Of a stretch of 64,000 bases of DNA, positions 7,876 to 16,190 are shown in pieces (the first letter of the stretch is position 1; every line of letters begins with the position of its first letter). This DNA is from Bacillota bacterium. Lineage in GTDB: Bacteria > Bacillota > Clostridia > Lachnospirales > Lachnospiraceae. The notes below the pieces were generated by a model. That model worked only from the letters and a program-made list of their open reading frames with translations. It ran no database searches and was not told where the DNA came from. Location: the NCBI GenBank assembly GCA_023441965.1, contig JAEZNB010000053.1, forward strand, positions 10,863 through 74,862, in the 5' to 3' direction. A program made the position numbers and the translations under genes.

Positions 7876-10230
7876 ATGAGAAAGACAGAAAAGAACACAA
7901 GAAAGCATCACCTTAAGCTATGGGGCTTTGCCGCTTCTTTATTACTACTTTGCGCTGCCGGGCTGCTTACCTACAAGAGCTCCTCCGCAGCACAGGCAAG
8001 TATCCAAGTCAGGGAAATCAATTATTACAACAGTACTATTACCCTGCAATGTGACAGCAGGGATACCGTCATCTGGTTCTCTGATTCGGCCAAGAAGAAG
8101 TGGGAAGCGCTGCCAATTCCCACACCCGGCAGCCAGACTGTTACCATGGATTTCTCCTGGATCAGTGCTTCCTCCAATTACACCCTGCATTTCAAAGGGG
8201 ATTACTCAGAGAATATCGTTGCCGTGACCATACCAAAGCAGGCTACGAATTTTAAGGTCAGCTTCAACAAGCTGAAGGGTACCGTCACCTTTACCAATGC
8301 AGGCAACCGCACCATTCAATGGAGAAAGAAAGGCAGCTCGACCTGGAAGGTGCTGAATGTTGATACACATAATACCGAGATCAGCCAATATTTCACCAAC
8401 GGAGCACAGCTTTATTATCGCCTGGCTCCGGTGAACGGAACCGCAAGCTCCAACTCCGGCATGAGAGCCAGCACTGAGGTACAGCTTACCATTCCGAAGA
8501 AGACTGCGGCTCCGAAAATTAACATAAATGGTTCCCGCTTCAGCATCCCTGTGAAGAAGGGAATGGCCTATCGCAAGCTGAACGGTGAAGGAGTCCTGTC
8601 GGAGTGGACAAGCATTACGGGTACTAAGGATCTGCTTTTAAGTGAGCTTGCCCCCGAGATATTCTATCAGGCTAACACCACAGGGAAGGAAGCCGTGCTT
8701 CAGTTCAGAATGAATGCCAGCAGCTCCGCCCAGGTTTCTAATATTACAACCGTCACCATCCAGGCCCAGAGACCGGCTCCTTCAGAGGACACACACGGTA
8801 TATCTCTGACTTATACCAGCTCCTCTACCTTAAGCTTGACGGTCAAGGCCGCTTCATCTACCCTCCCCTTTGAGTATACGATTGTCGGGAAGGGCCGGGA
8901 ACTGGATTATCGGACAGCCAGCTGGAAAACCATCAGCTCCTCTTCTGCTGTCAGCATCAGCAAAAGCTCGGCTCCGGAGGGAAGCCGGATCTATGTCAGA
9001 CAGCAGGCCATGGAGGCTACCGAAACCTCTGCTTATCAGCTGCCTTCCGTAGAGCTCAATCTGACCGGCAGCAACGGCGTGGTTTATCCCCCCGCAGCGA
9101 AGGCTACCCAGCTGACGAATCTGGTATCCACCGCAGGCGTGTGCCGTACCGATAACAGCCAGGGTTACCTGACCTTCTTCCTTTACAGTCCGACCCAGAC
9201 CACCGTAGCTTCCATAGAGCTTTATGATGCCTATGGGAACAGCAAAGGCTCCGTACCCTCCAAAAGTGCTGTATCCGTCAATACAAACAGCACCGGTCCG
9301 GAGGATAGATATCTGATTACCACCAGGATTACTTCTACGGCGAATGTCGATTCCCTGACAGAAGAGATTCTGTATGCCAACATTACTCTGGCGAACCAGG
9401 AGGTGATCCGCAGCAGCGCTACCCAGGGCATTCTGCTCTATCTCTATCCGGCTACTGTGGTTCATAACCCGGCTACCCAGGATTATACCACCAATTTCCG
9501 CAGAATTTATCAATCCATTGATCCGAAGGATGCCGCCAGCTTTAAGTTCCAACTGGATTTTGGTACGGCTAAGGTACCGGATCCTACCGGCATCAATCAA
9601 TACAGCTCTGTGGCGACCGCAATCAGCTCCATGAAATACAACGGCCATCTCCTGGTGGCAGATCAGGATTATACCGTAACCTACGGCTCCTATACCGAGG
9701 AGGACGGAAGCTCGGTAGCAACCGCCACTGTCACAGTAAATGTAGTAAGCCTGGAGAAAGCGCCTGCCGTGACCGTCACGGATCAGGCCCTTCCCCTCAC
9801 CATCAGCCTGAACAACGGAGAGCTGCTGGAGGAGGATATCTTTATTACGCTGATCAGAACTGCTACCATTGATGATATTCCGATTGCCTGGTCCATCACG
9901 GAGGGCAGTCTGAAGGAGAAGGCGACCTCGGTCGTAACCAATCCCGACGGCAGTACCACTACGACCACGCAGGATGTAACCACCTATACCATTACCCTTA
10001 CCCTGTTTGACAGCTCTTACGGTGTCAGCGTCGCCAATGTCACCTGGGGAGATGTATCTATCTTCAGCTCGGCTACCATAAGCAAGGGGAAGGCGATGAT
10101 TTCCCTCTCCAATGCGAAGATCAATAAGCTGACCACCAGCTCCACGGATACCAAGAATATCGTAATCACCTTAAGCAACGGTTATGTCATAAACAGCGGC
10201 TGTAAGCTGACCATACTAAATGCTGATTAA
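7876..10230 (+). CDS. Exported repeat-rich protein of unknown function (paralogue A)
   Basis: 784 residues from the ATG at 7876, chosen for the AGAGAGG ribosome binding site 6 bases upstream. A basic N-terminus (MRKTEKNTRKHHLK) and a hydrophobic helix (LWGFAASLLLLCAAGLLTY) act as signal peptide or anchor. The mature part is Ser/Thr-rich beta-type sequence with recurring segments about 100 residues long containing TVTIPKQ-, VQLTIPKK- and TVTIQAQ-type ends, which suggests tandem Ig-like or fibronectin-like modules. No catalytic motif, LPXTG or S-layer homology motif is seen. The first 400 residues resemble the next gene. I do not recognise the family. It probably acts outside the cell or at the envelope. 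Confidence 0.8.
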   Translation: MRKTEKNTRKHHLKLWGFAASLLLLCAAGLLTYKSSSAAQASIQVREINYYNSTITLQCDSRDTVIWFSDSAKKKWEALPIPTPGSQTVTMDFSWISASSNYTLHFKGDYSENIVAVTIPKQATNFKVSFNKLKGTVTFTNAGNRTIQWRKKGSSTWKVLNVDTHNTEISQYFTNGAQLYYRLAPVNGTASSNSGMRASTEVQLTIPKKTAAPKININGSRFSIPVKKGMAYRKLNGEGVLSEWTSITGTKDLLLSELAPEIFYQANTTGKEAVLQFRMNASSSAQVSNITTVTIQAQRPAPSEDTHGISLTYTSSSTLSLTVKAASSTLPFEYTIVGKGRELDYRTASWKTISSSSAVSISKSSAPEGSRIYVRQQAMEATETSAYQLPSVELNLTGSNGVVYPPAAKATQLTNLVSTAGVCRTDNSQGYLTFFLYSPTQTTVASIELYDAYGNSKGSVPSKSAVSVNTNSTGPEDRYLITTRITSTANVDSLTEEILYANITLANQEVIRSSATQGILLYLYPATVVHNPATQDYTTNFRRIYQSIDPKDAASFKFQLDFGTAKVPDPTGINQYSSVATAISSMKYNGHLLVADQDYTVTYGSYTEEDGSSVATATVTVNVVSLEKAPAVTVTDQALPLTISLNNGELLEEDIFITLIRTATIDDIPIAWSITEGSLKEKATSVVTNPDGSTTTTTQDVTTYTITLTLFDSSYGVSVANVTWGDVSIFSSATISKGKAMISLSNAKINKLTTSSTDTKNIVITLSNGYVINSGCKLTILNAD

Positions 10231-10260
10231 GCGCCGATGGACAGAGAAAGGGAGGTATAT

Positions 10261-11457
10261 ATGAGAAGCTTATCTGTTAACTTGAAATATGGTGTAGCGG
10301 CGATCCTGCTCCTGATGCTGCTAATCGTTGTCACTCCGACCACTGTAGCCGGGGCCAATTCAGCAACTGCGGTATCCATAGGCTTGATCAATTATGAGGA
10401 GCTGACGCTTCAGGTCTTCAACAATCAGAATTCTATCGTATTTTATTCAACGGATCAGATTAACTGGACGGAGGTTGAGGGTAGCTATGAGTCCGGAGCT
10501 TACCTGATGGATCTTTCCTGGCTGGCCTCCTCCTCTGATGTCACCTTATATTTTAAGGGAAACAGCAAAACTGCTGTTACCCAAGTAACAATTCCTGCCC
10601 AGAACAATGATTTCAAAGTAAGCTTTGATAAGGCAGACGGAAGCTTTACCTTTGAGGATACTGATTTATCGGAATTCTTTGAATGGCGCAAGGCCTCGGA
10701 TTATCAATGGCACACCGTAAGCCTGGATGAGAGCTCCTCTTCCTATCAGGCCTTTCTGAATACGGTGGAAGCCTTAAGAATCAAGGGTGCTAAGTTCATC
10801 ATCCGGCTTCCCCAGGTGCCCGGTACCATCCTTGATCCGGGATGCCGTCCCAGCAAGGAGGTTGCCGTAACCATTACAGCACGCGCAGATGCACCCAAGG
10901 TCACAGTGAATTCCGCCAAGCTTACCCTGAATACCACGACCTCAATGGAATATTATGATGAAGCTATCGGTATGTGGATGGAGTGCTGGAAGGCTATGAC
11001 GGTAGAAGAGATCGCGCCGAAGGCGCTTTATCGGTACGGTTCTGCCAATGTGACCTTAAAGCTCCGTACGGCAGCCACAGAGAAGGCCCCTTATTCCAAG
11101 ACCCTACAGCTAACGATTCCCGGTCAGGAGGCGGCGCCTAAAATTGGCGGCAATACCGATGATGTCTCATATTATTATGTGAATTCGAAATTAACGATGG
11201 TTTTCAACCTGGCCTCCAAAACAAATCAATATGAATATGCGATTGTTAAGCCGGGTATGGACTTTGATCTAGCGAAGGTCAAGTGGAACACTGTCAGTCA
11301 GTCCAAGCCGATGACCCTGGCCAATTCCACTGCTCCTGACGGAAGTACCATTTATATCAGGAAGAAGGGCATAGATGCAGATGCGAATAAGAATATCAGC
11401 TTAAAGCTGTCCTCTGCACTTGCAAGCTTTGATGTGCATATAGCAGGCCGTAACTAA
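10261..11457 (+). CDS. Exported protein of unknown function (paralogue B)
   Basis: 398 residues from the ATG at 10261, preceded by AAAGGGAGG. A signal peptide ends near VVTPTTVAGANS. It is collinear with the N-terminal half of the preceding gene: INYEELTLQVFNNQNSIVFY matches its INYYNSTITLQCDSRDTVIW, LSWLASSSDVTLYFKGNSK matches FSWISASSNYTLHFKGDYS, and NNDFKVSFDKADGSFTF matches its NFKVSFNKLKGTVTF. The two genes are 30 bases apart and end at a strong terminator, so they form a duplicated two-gene operon. Function unknown. Confidence 0.8.
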   Translation: MRSLSVNLKYGVAAILLLMLLIVVTPTTVAGANSATAVSIGLINYEELTLQVFNNQNSIVFYSTDQINWTEVEGSYESGAYLMDLSWLASSSDVTLYFKGNSKTAVTQVTIPAQNNDFKVSFDKADGSFTFEDTDLSEFFEWRKASDYQWHTVSLDESSSSYQAFLNTVEALRIKGAKFIIRLPQVPGTILDPGCRPSKEVAVTITARADAPKVTVNSAKLTLNTTTSMEYYDEAIGMWMECWKAMTVEEIAPKALYRYGSANVTLKLRTAATEKAPYSKTLQLTIPGQEAAPKIGGNTDDVSYYYVNSKLTMVFNLASKTNQYEYAIVKPGMDFDLAKVKWNTVSQSKPMTLANSTAPDGSTIYIRKKGIDADANKNISLKLSSALASFDVHIAGRN

Positions 11458-11467
11458 GGATAGTATC

Positions 11468-11497
11468 AAAAAAGGCAGCCCCCCGGCTGCCTTTTTT
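11468..11497. terminator. Bidirectional terminator
   Basis: AAAAAAGGCAGCC, a CCCC loop and GGCTGCCTTTTTT form a 13-bp stem with A and T tracts on both sides. It ends the exported-protein pair from the left and spoVG from the right. Confidence 0.93.
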
Positions 11498-11519
11498 GCC
11501 TTTTTATTACGCCTTCTCA

Positions 11520-11801
11520 CTACTCTTCGATGTCTTCTTCAGCTTCCAATGCTGCAATCTCGTACTTCTCTAAGATGATTTTCTGGATCTTGTCTCTTGT
11601 ATCCGAATTAATCGGATGGGCAATATCCCTGTACTCACCATCTCCGGCTTTTCTGCTCGGCATGGCAATAAAAAGTCCCTTGTCTCCTTCAATTACCTTA
11701 ATATCATGAACTACAAATTCATTATCAAGGGTAATTGATACAACTGCCTTCATCTTGCCTTCCTTACTAACCTTTCGTACGCGTACATCAGTAATTTGCA
11801 T
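11520..11801 (-). CDS. spoVG: Septation regulator SpoVG
   Basis: A protein of 93 residues with the SpoVG core MQITDVRVRKV, LDNEFVVHDIKVIEG, GLFIAMPSRK and YRDIAHPINSDTR. SpoVG is a small nucleic-acid-binding regulator active in septation, capsule and sporulation control in Firmicutes. The start at 11801 has AAGGGGG 10 bases upstream. It is monocistronic, between its promoter (11944-11972) and the bidirectional terminator. Confidence 0.95.
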   Translation of the reverse strand: MQITDVRVRKVSKEGKMKAVVSITLDNEFVVHDIKVIEGDKGLFIAMPSRKAGDGEYRDIAHPINSDTRDKIQKIILEKYEIAALEAEEDIEE

Positions 11802-12247
11802 GGCATAGTCCCCCTTCTGTCGTTATTTATCGTTAGTTTAAGAAAAAGTTATGTAACGAATGTTATCTCCCTTTTCCCCGCTACTAAGTTTTACAGGTCC
11901 CTTACACCTAGTAAATTATACCTATCCGCTGCCTAGTGAGACTATTATACCATGTTTATTCAAAAATGTGAATATTTTTTACAAGATTCTAGTTAAAATT
12001 TACATCTTTTTGATTATTTTCCTTCCAAATACTGAAATTTCGTTGGTCCAAGTTATTTTTTTACTATTTGCTCCCGTATACTTGCATTCAGATGTATGAA
12101 AAAGAATATATTACATTAAGCGAATTTTCACCTGTGATTGTATATTATGGGAAGCACTTGACTTAGTCTTGTATTTTAGGTAAAAAAGGTTATAATAGCT
12201 ATAGAAATGATGCCACAAGGTAAATCAAACAGAATAGGAAGTGCATT
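11802..12247. other. Divergent regulatory region between spoVG and murC
   Basis: No gene is seen. On the minus strand TTCACA (11972-11967), 17 bases, TATAAT (11949-11944) is a good spoVG promoter, giving a leader of about 135 nt. On the plus strand TTGTAT (12169-12174), 16 bases, TATAAT (12191-12196) fits a murC promoter. A sigma-H promoter like that of Bacillus spoVG was not recognised. The rest is AT-rich with no clear structure. Confidence 0.6.
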
Positions 12248-13651
12248 ATGTACAAAATAGACTTTAATAGTCCCTGCCGGATCCATTTCATCGGCATCGG
12301 CGGAATCAGCATGAGTGGATTCGCAGAATACTTACATAATATCGGATATCAGGTCAGTGGGTCCGATAGCCACAGAAGTAAAATCACCGATCATCTGGTC
12401 GAAATAGGTATCCCGGTTGCCATCGGACAGAGAGCTGCCAATATAACTTCGGATATCAGTGTGGTTGTCTATACCGCAGCCATCCGTGAGGATAATGAGG
12501 AATATATAGAAGTAATCAAGAGGGAAATCCCCATGCTGAACCGGGCGGAGCTGATCGGACAGCTGATGCTGAACTTTGATAACGCTGTTGCCATCTCCGG
12601 TACCCATGGTAAGACCACTACCACCTCCATGGTATCTCTTATTTTTATGGAGGGAGACCTTGATCCCACGATTTCCGTCGGGGGCATCCTGGATGCCATC
12701 GGAGGCAATATTCGTATGGGCAAGTCAGAGCATTTTATTGCTGAGGCTTGTGAATATACGAATTCCTACCATAGCTTCTATCCCAAGAGAAGCATCATTC
12801 TGAATATCGATGCGGATCATATGGACTTCTTCAAGGACCTGAATGATATCCGCCACTCCTTTCATAAATTTGCCCAGCTGCTTCCCAAGGACGGTCAGCT
12901 CTTTATCAACGGCGAGATCCCCTCTTACGAGGAGCTTACCCAGGACCTGGCTTGTGAGGTGTTGACCTACGGTATCATAGACCCCAGGTACCGCAAGACC
13001 GATCTATCCTTTGATTATGCAGCGGATCACATCGAATTCGATGACCTTAGCACGGGCAGCTATGACCTCTACTTCAGAGGCCGGTTTGTGGACCGGATTA
13101 AGCTTAATGTAATCGGCATCCATAATGTCTCCAATTCATTACCGGCCATCGGGCTGGCGATGCAGGTAGGCATCCCTATGGATAAGATCAAATCCGCTTT
13201 ACTTAAGTTTCACGGTGCCGAGCGCCGTTTTGAAGTAAAGGGTGAGGTCGGAGGCGTTACAATCATCGATGATTACGCCCATCATCCGACCGAGGTCACC
13301 GCTACCTTAAGTGCTGCCAAGGCCTATCCCCACAAAACCCTTTGGTGTGTCTTCCAGCCTCATACCTATACCCGTATGAAGGTACACCTGCAGCATTTTG
13401 CAGAAGCCCTTAGTTTAGCAGACAAGGTTGTGCTGGCAGATATCTATGCGGCCAGAGAGAAGGATCCCGGTGATATCTCCTCGAAAGATTTAGTTTCGGA
13501 GCTGGAGAAAATGGGAAAAGACGTGCATTATTTCCCCTGCTTCGATGAAATTGAAACTTATTTACTAGAAAATTGTATGAACGGCGACCTGTTGATAACT
13601 ATGGGAGCCGGAGACATTGTAAAAGTAGGCGAAGCGCTGCTTGGCCTTTAA
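12248..13651 (+). CDS. murC: UDP-N-acetylmuramate--L-alanine ligase MurC
   Basis: A protein of 467 residues that adds L-alanine to UDP-MurNAc in the cytoplasm, the first step of the stem peptide. The N-terminal Rossmann motif is HFIGIGGISMSGFAEYL, the Mur ligase ATP site is SGTHGKTTTT (residues 117-126), and the later signatures EACEYTNSY, NIDADHMDFF and DDYAHHPTEV are present. GGAAG lies 7 bases before the ATG. It is followed by a hairpin whose arms carry DnaA-box-like sequence. Confidence 0.96.
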   Translation: MYKIDFNSPCRIHFIGIGGISMSGFAEYLHNIGYQVSGSDSHRSKITDHLVEIGIPVAIGQRAANITSDISVVVYTAAIREDNEEYIEVIKREIPMLNRAELIGQLMLNFDNAVAISGTHGKTTTTSMVSLIFMEGDLDPTISVGGILDAIGGNIRMGKSEHFIAEACEYTNSYHSFYPKRSIILNIDADHMDFFKDLNDIRHSFHKFAQLLPKDGQLFINGEIPSYEELTQDLACEVLTYGIIDPRYRKTDLSFDYAADHIEFDDLSTGSYDLYFRGRFVDRIKLNVIGIHNVSNSLPAIGLAMQVGIPMDKIKSALLKFHGAERRFEVKGEVGGVTIIDDYAHHPTEVTATLSAAKAYPHKTLWCVFQPHTYTRMKVHLQHFAEALSLADKVVLADIYAAREKDPGDISSKDLVSELEKMGKDVHYFPCFDEIETYLLENCMNGDLLITMGAGDIVKVGEALLGL

Positions 13652-13844
13652 TTATCCACAGTATCCACAGGATTATCAACATTTTTTATGAATAATCCTG
13701 TGGATATTCTTTTCCCCTTTGGCTTTTCTACATTTATAGACTTTTCTCCTATATTATTCTTATTTTCAATATACTTCTTCCTATTTTTACATTATTTTAC
13801 ACATGTTTTCATTTATTTTATCCACTTTATCCACACCATCCACA
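13652..13844. promoter_or_regulatory. Cluster of DnaA-box-like sites upstream of dnaD
   Basis: Perfect TTATCCACA occurs at 13652-13660 and 13827-13835. Close variants are GTATCCACA (13661-13669), TGTGGATAT (13699-13707, minus orientation), TTATCCACT (13818-13826) and CCATCCACA (13836-13844). The last three are direct, back-to-back 9-mers. The cluster lies just before the primosome-gene pair dnaD-dnaC. No dnaA, dnaN or AT-rich unwinding element typical of oriC is present, so a DnaA-responsive promoter or DnaA-titration site is more likely than an origin. Confidence 0.62.
13662..13706 (+). terminator. 15-bp inverted repeat ending murC
   Basis: TATCCACAGGATTAT (13662-13676) and ATAATCCTGTGGATA (13692-13706) are perfect inverted copies around a 15-base loop, followed by TTCTTTTCCCC. 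It can form a terminator hairpin for murC. Its arms contain TATCCACA, so the same DNA may also bind DnaA in both orientations. Confidence 0.65.
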
Positions 13845-13971
13845 GGGCTGAAAGCCCATAAAATGCCGTGAAATAAGGTGTTTTCAGATGATTTGAACTA
13901 TGCTATACTAATCACGGTAGCGGAAGCAAAAGCGTTTATCCGCAAGTATAATCTGGGGGAAGAAGGATCAT

Positions 13972-15066
13972 ATGAATAAAATATCCCTGTGTACAGAAGG
14001 CAATTATGAGATGACGATAGTCCCGAATGTATTTATTGATGAGTATATGCCTTCTGCCAATGGTGCTTATGTTAAGGTGTATCTGTATCTGCTTCGTAGC
14101 CTCCAGTCAGATGACAGGGAGATTACGGTATCTTTGATTGCCGATCATCTGGATCATACCGAGAAGGATATCCTTCGGGCCTTACATTACTGGGAGAAGA
14201 TGAACATACTGAAGCTTACGCTGGATGGGCAGAAGGAAATCAGCGGGATACAGCTTTTGAATTTAAAGAAATCGCAGAATAACAATCAGGCGATGGTCAA
14301 CAATAAAGGAATAGAGGACGATGAAGCAAGGCAGGATGAGCTTGCCGTCAGTCTTGCAGAACCGAAGCCTGCCGCGCGAAAAAGCAGTGCTGTACCCAAG
14401 ACTTTGGAGCCTGTCTCCCATGTAGACATCCAAAGCGTTTATCATGTGGTAGAGCTCTATCTGGAACAGCCCTTAAGGCAAATGGATTTTGAATTGATTA
14501 ATTATCTATATGAGCAGCTTCGTTTTACACCGGAGCTGATCATGTATCTGTACGAATACTGTATCTCCAAATCTAAGAAGAATGTATCCTATATTGAAGC
14601 GGTTGCCCTGGCATGGGCAAAAGAGGGAATTGACACCGAGGAGAAGGCCCGAGAATATACGGTTTCCTATGACGAGCATTTTAGTGCCGTGAATAAGGCC
14701 TTTGGCTTGGGACGTGCTCCCAGTCAGATCGAACGCCAGTATATCACGAAGTGGGTGGAGGTATTCTCCTTTACGGATGAGATTATTACCGAGGCCTGCA
14801 ACCGGACAATCCTTCGGACTCAGAAGCCGGATTTTAAATATGCCAACAAGATCCTGGAGACTTGGTTCAAAAAGGGCGCGAAGACCATGGCTGATATCGT
14901 AAAGCTGGATGAGGAGTTTAGTAAGGGAAGCAAATCAGCCGCCGAGTACAAGAATCCTACAACGGTAAAGCCCCCCACCAATAGACTGAATCAATTTCCG
15001 AAGAGAGAATATTCCAGCAATGATTATGCAGAGCTTGAACGTAAGCTTTTAAATAAGGGATTATAG
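13972..15066 (+). CDS. DnaD-domain primosome protein
   Basis: 364 residues. An N-terminal winged-helix-like region (about 1-85, NGAYVKVYLYLLRSLQSDDR) is followed by a charged linker and two DnaD-type C-terminal repeats (about 150-215, IQSVYHVVELYLEQPL to AVALAWAKEGI; about 240-305, VNKAFGLGRAPSQIERQYI to ILETWFKKGA). DnaD/DnaB-family proteins remodel DNA during helicase loading. The next gene, 9 bases downstream, is a DnaC-like loader, which supports a primosome role. TATACT at 13904-13909 is a possible -10; GAAGAAGG precedes the ATG. Confidence 0.9.
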   Translation: MNKISLCTEGNYEMTIVPNVFIDEYMPSANGAYVKVYLYLLRSLQSDDREITVSLIADHLDHTEKDILRALHYWEKMNILKLTLDGQKEISGIQLLNLKKSQNNNQAMVNNKGIEDDEARQDELAVSLAEPKPAARKSSAVPKTLEPVSHVDIQSVYHVVELYLEQPLRQMDFELINYLYEQLRFTPELIMYLYEYCISKSKKNVSYIEAVALAWAKEGIDTEEKAREYTVSYDEHFSAVNKAFGLGRAPSQIERQYITKWVEVFSFTDEIITEACNRTILRTQKPDFKYANKILETWFKKGAKTMADIVKLDEEFSKGSKSAAEYKNPTTVKPPTNRLNQFPKREYSSNDYAELERKLLNKGL

Positions 15067-15075
15067 GAGATTGCC

Positions 15076-16080
15076 ATGTCGCTAAGAAATGACCAGTATA
15101 ATCAGATTTTACGGGAGTATGATAATCGAAGACTTCAGAATAAGCATGAGCTGGACCAGAGAAGGGCAGAGGCTTATGCTGCCGTTCCCGAGCTAAAGGA
15201 GCTGGAGGAGGAGATGATTGCTCTTTCTGCTCAGAGCGGAAGGATGGCTTTAATGGGTAAGCCGGAGAGTCTGCTGGCGCTGAAGGCGAAGACCTTTGAG
15301 CTGAAGGCCCGCCAGACAGAGCTTCTGATTCAGAACGGCTACCCCACCGACTATCTAAACCTTCGATATTCCTGCAATAAATGCAAGGATACCGGCTTTA
15401 TCGGTAATGAAAAATGTAGCTGCTTTAAGCAGGCAATCGCTGATCTGATCTATGAGGGTTCAAATTTGAAATCTGTTCTGAAGCATGAGAACTTTAATTC
15501 CTTCTGCTTCAGCTATTACTCAGATCAATATGTGGATGAAACCCTGGGTTTATCCCCCCTATCTAACATACAGAAAATTGTAGCCAGCTGCAAAAGCTTT
15601 GTAAGACATTTTGGAAGCAGGCATGAGAATATCCTCTTTCAGGGCTATGCCGGTGTAGGCAAGACCTTTCTGGCCAACTGCATCGCCAAGGAGCTTTTGG
15701 ACCGGGGCTTTACCGTCATCTACCTTACCGCCTTCAGATTGTTTGATATTCTGGAGAAGAATAAGTTTGCCAAGGAGGAGGAGGTCTCCTATTCCGCTTC
15801 CAGCCAATTTGAATATATCCTGGAATGCGATCTGCTGATCATTGATGATCTGGGGACAGAGCTGATCAACTCCTTTACCAATTCTCAGCTTTATCTGATT
15901 ATTAATGAACGGCTGCTGAAGCAAAAATCCACCATAATCTCGACCAATCTATCCTTGGACAATATCAACAGCAGCTATGGGGAGCGTATCTATTCCAGAA
16001 TTATCGGCAACTATTCCGTCCGCAGGATCATCGGGGAGGACATCCGGCTTTATAAGGCCTTAAACCCTTCCTCACAGTAA
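15076..16080 (+). CDS. DnaC/DnaI-like helicase loader ATPase
   Basis: 334 residues. A Cys cluster CNKCKDTGF...CSCF (about 98-118) resembles the zinc site of DnaI. The AAA+ core shows Walker A FQGYAGVGKTFLANCIAKEL (about 190-209), Walker B LLIIDDLGTE and the sensor-1 region IISTNLSL. It would load replicative helicase DnaB onto single-stranded DNA with the DnaD-type partner encoded just upstream. An IstB-type transposition ATPase is unlikely because no transposase is adjacent and the zinc region is present. Confidence 0.9.
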   Translation: MSLRNDQYNQILREYDNRRLQNKHELDQRRAEAYAAVPELKELEEEMIALSAQSGRMALMGKPESLLALKAKTFELKARQTELLIQNGYPTDYLNLRYSCNKCKDTGFIGNEKCSCFKQAIADLIYEGSNLKSVLKHENFNSFCFSYYSDQYVDETLGLSPLSNIQKIVASCKSFVRHFGSRHENILFQGYAGVGKTFLANCIAKELLDRGFTVIYLTAFRLFDILEKNKFAKEEEVSYSASSQFEYILECDLLIIDDLGTELINSFTNSQLYLIINERLLKQKSTIISTNLSLDNINSSYGERIYSRIIGNYSVRRIIGEDIRLYKALNPSSQ

Positions 16081-16111
16081 GACGACCCATTTATTTACAT
16101 ACAAATGTTAC

Positions 16112-16140
16112 TTGCTATGTAATTTCTTATATGATATAAC
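16112..16140 (+). promoter_or_regulatory. Promoter of prs
   Basis: TTGCTA (16112-16117), 17 bases, TATAAC (16135-16140). Transcription would start near 16147, giving a leader of about 45 nt to the GGAGGG ribosome binding site. Confidence 0.6.
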
Positions 16141-16190
16141 ATGTAGTGGGTTATAATGCCAACAACACAAATTTTATGGAGGGACACGTA

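Noticed and set aside
8854..9648. 264-codon minus-strand frame opposite exported protein A
   Set aside because: No ribosome binding site or promoter; it is fully covered by a convincing plus-strand gene with a signal peptide.
13652..13844. Chromosomal origin of replication
   Set aside because: dnaA, dnaN and recF are absent and no AT-rich unwinding region with DnaA-trio-like repeats was seen.
15076..16080. IstB-type insertion-sequence ATPase
   Set aside because: No transposase partner or inverted repeats; the zinc-like Cys cluster and DnaD neighbour fit a helicase loader.
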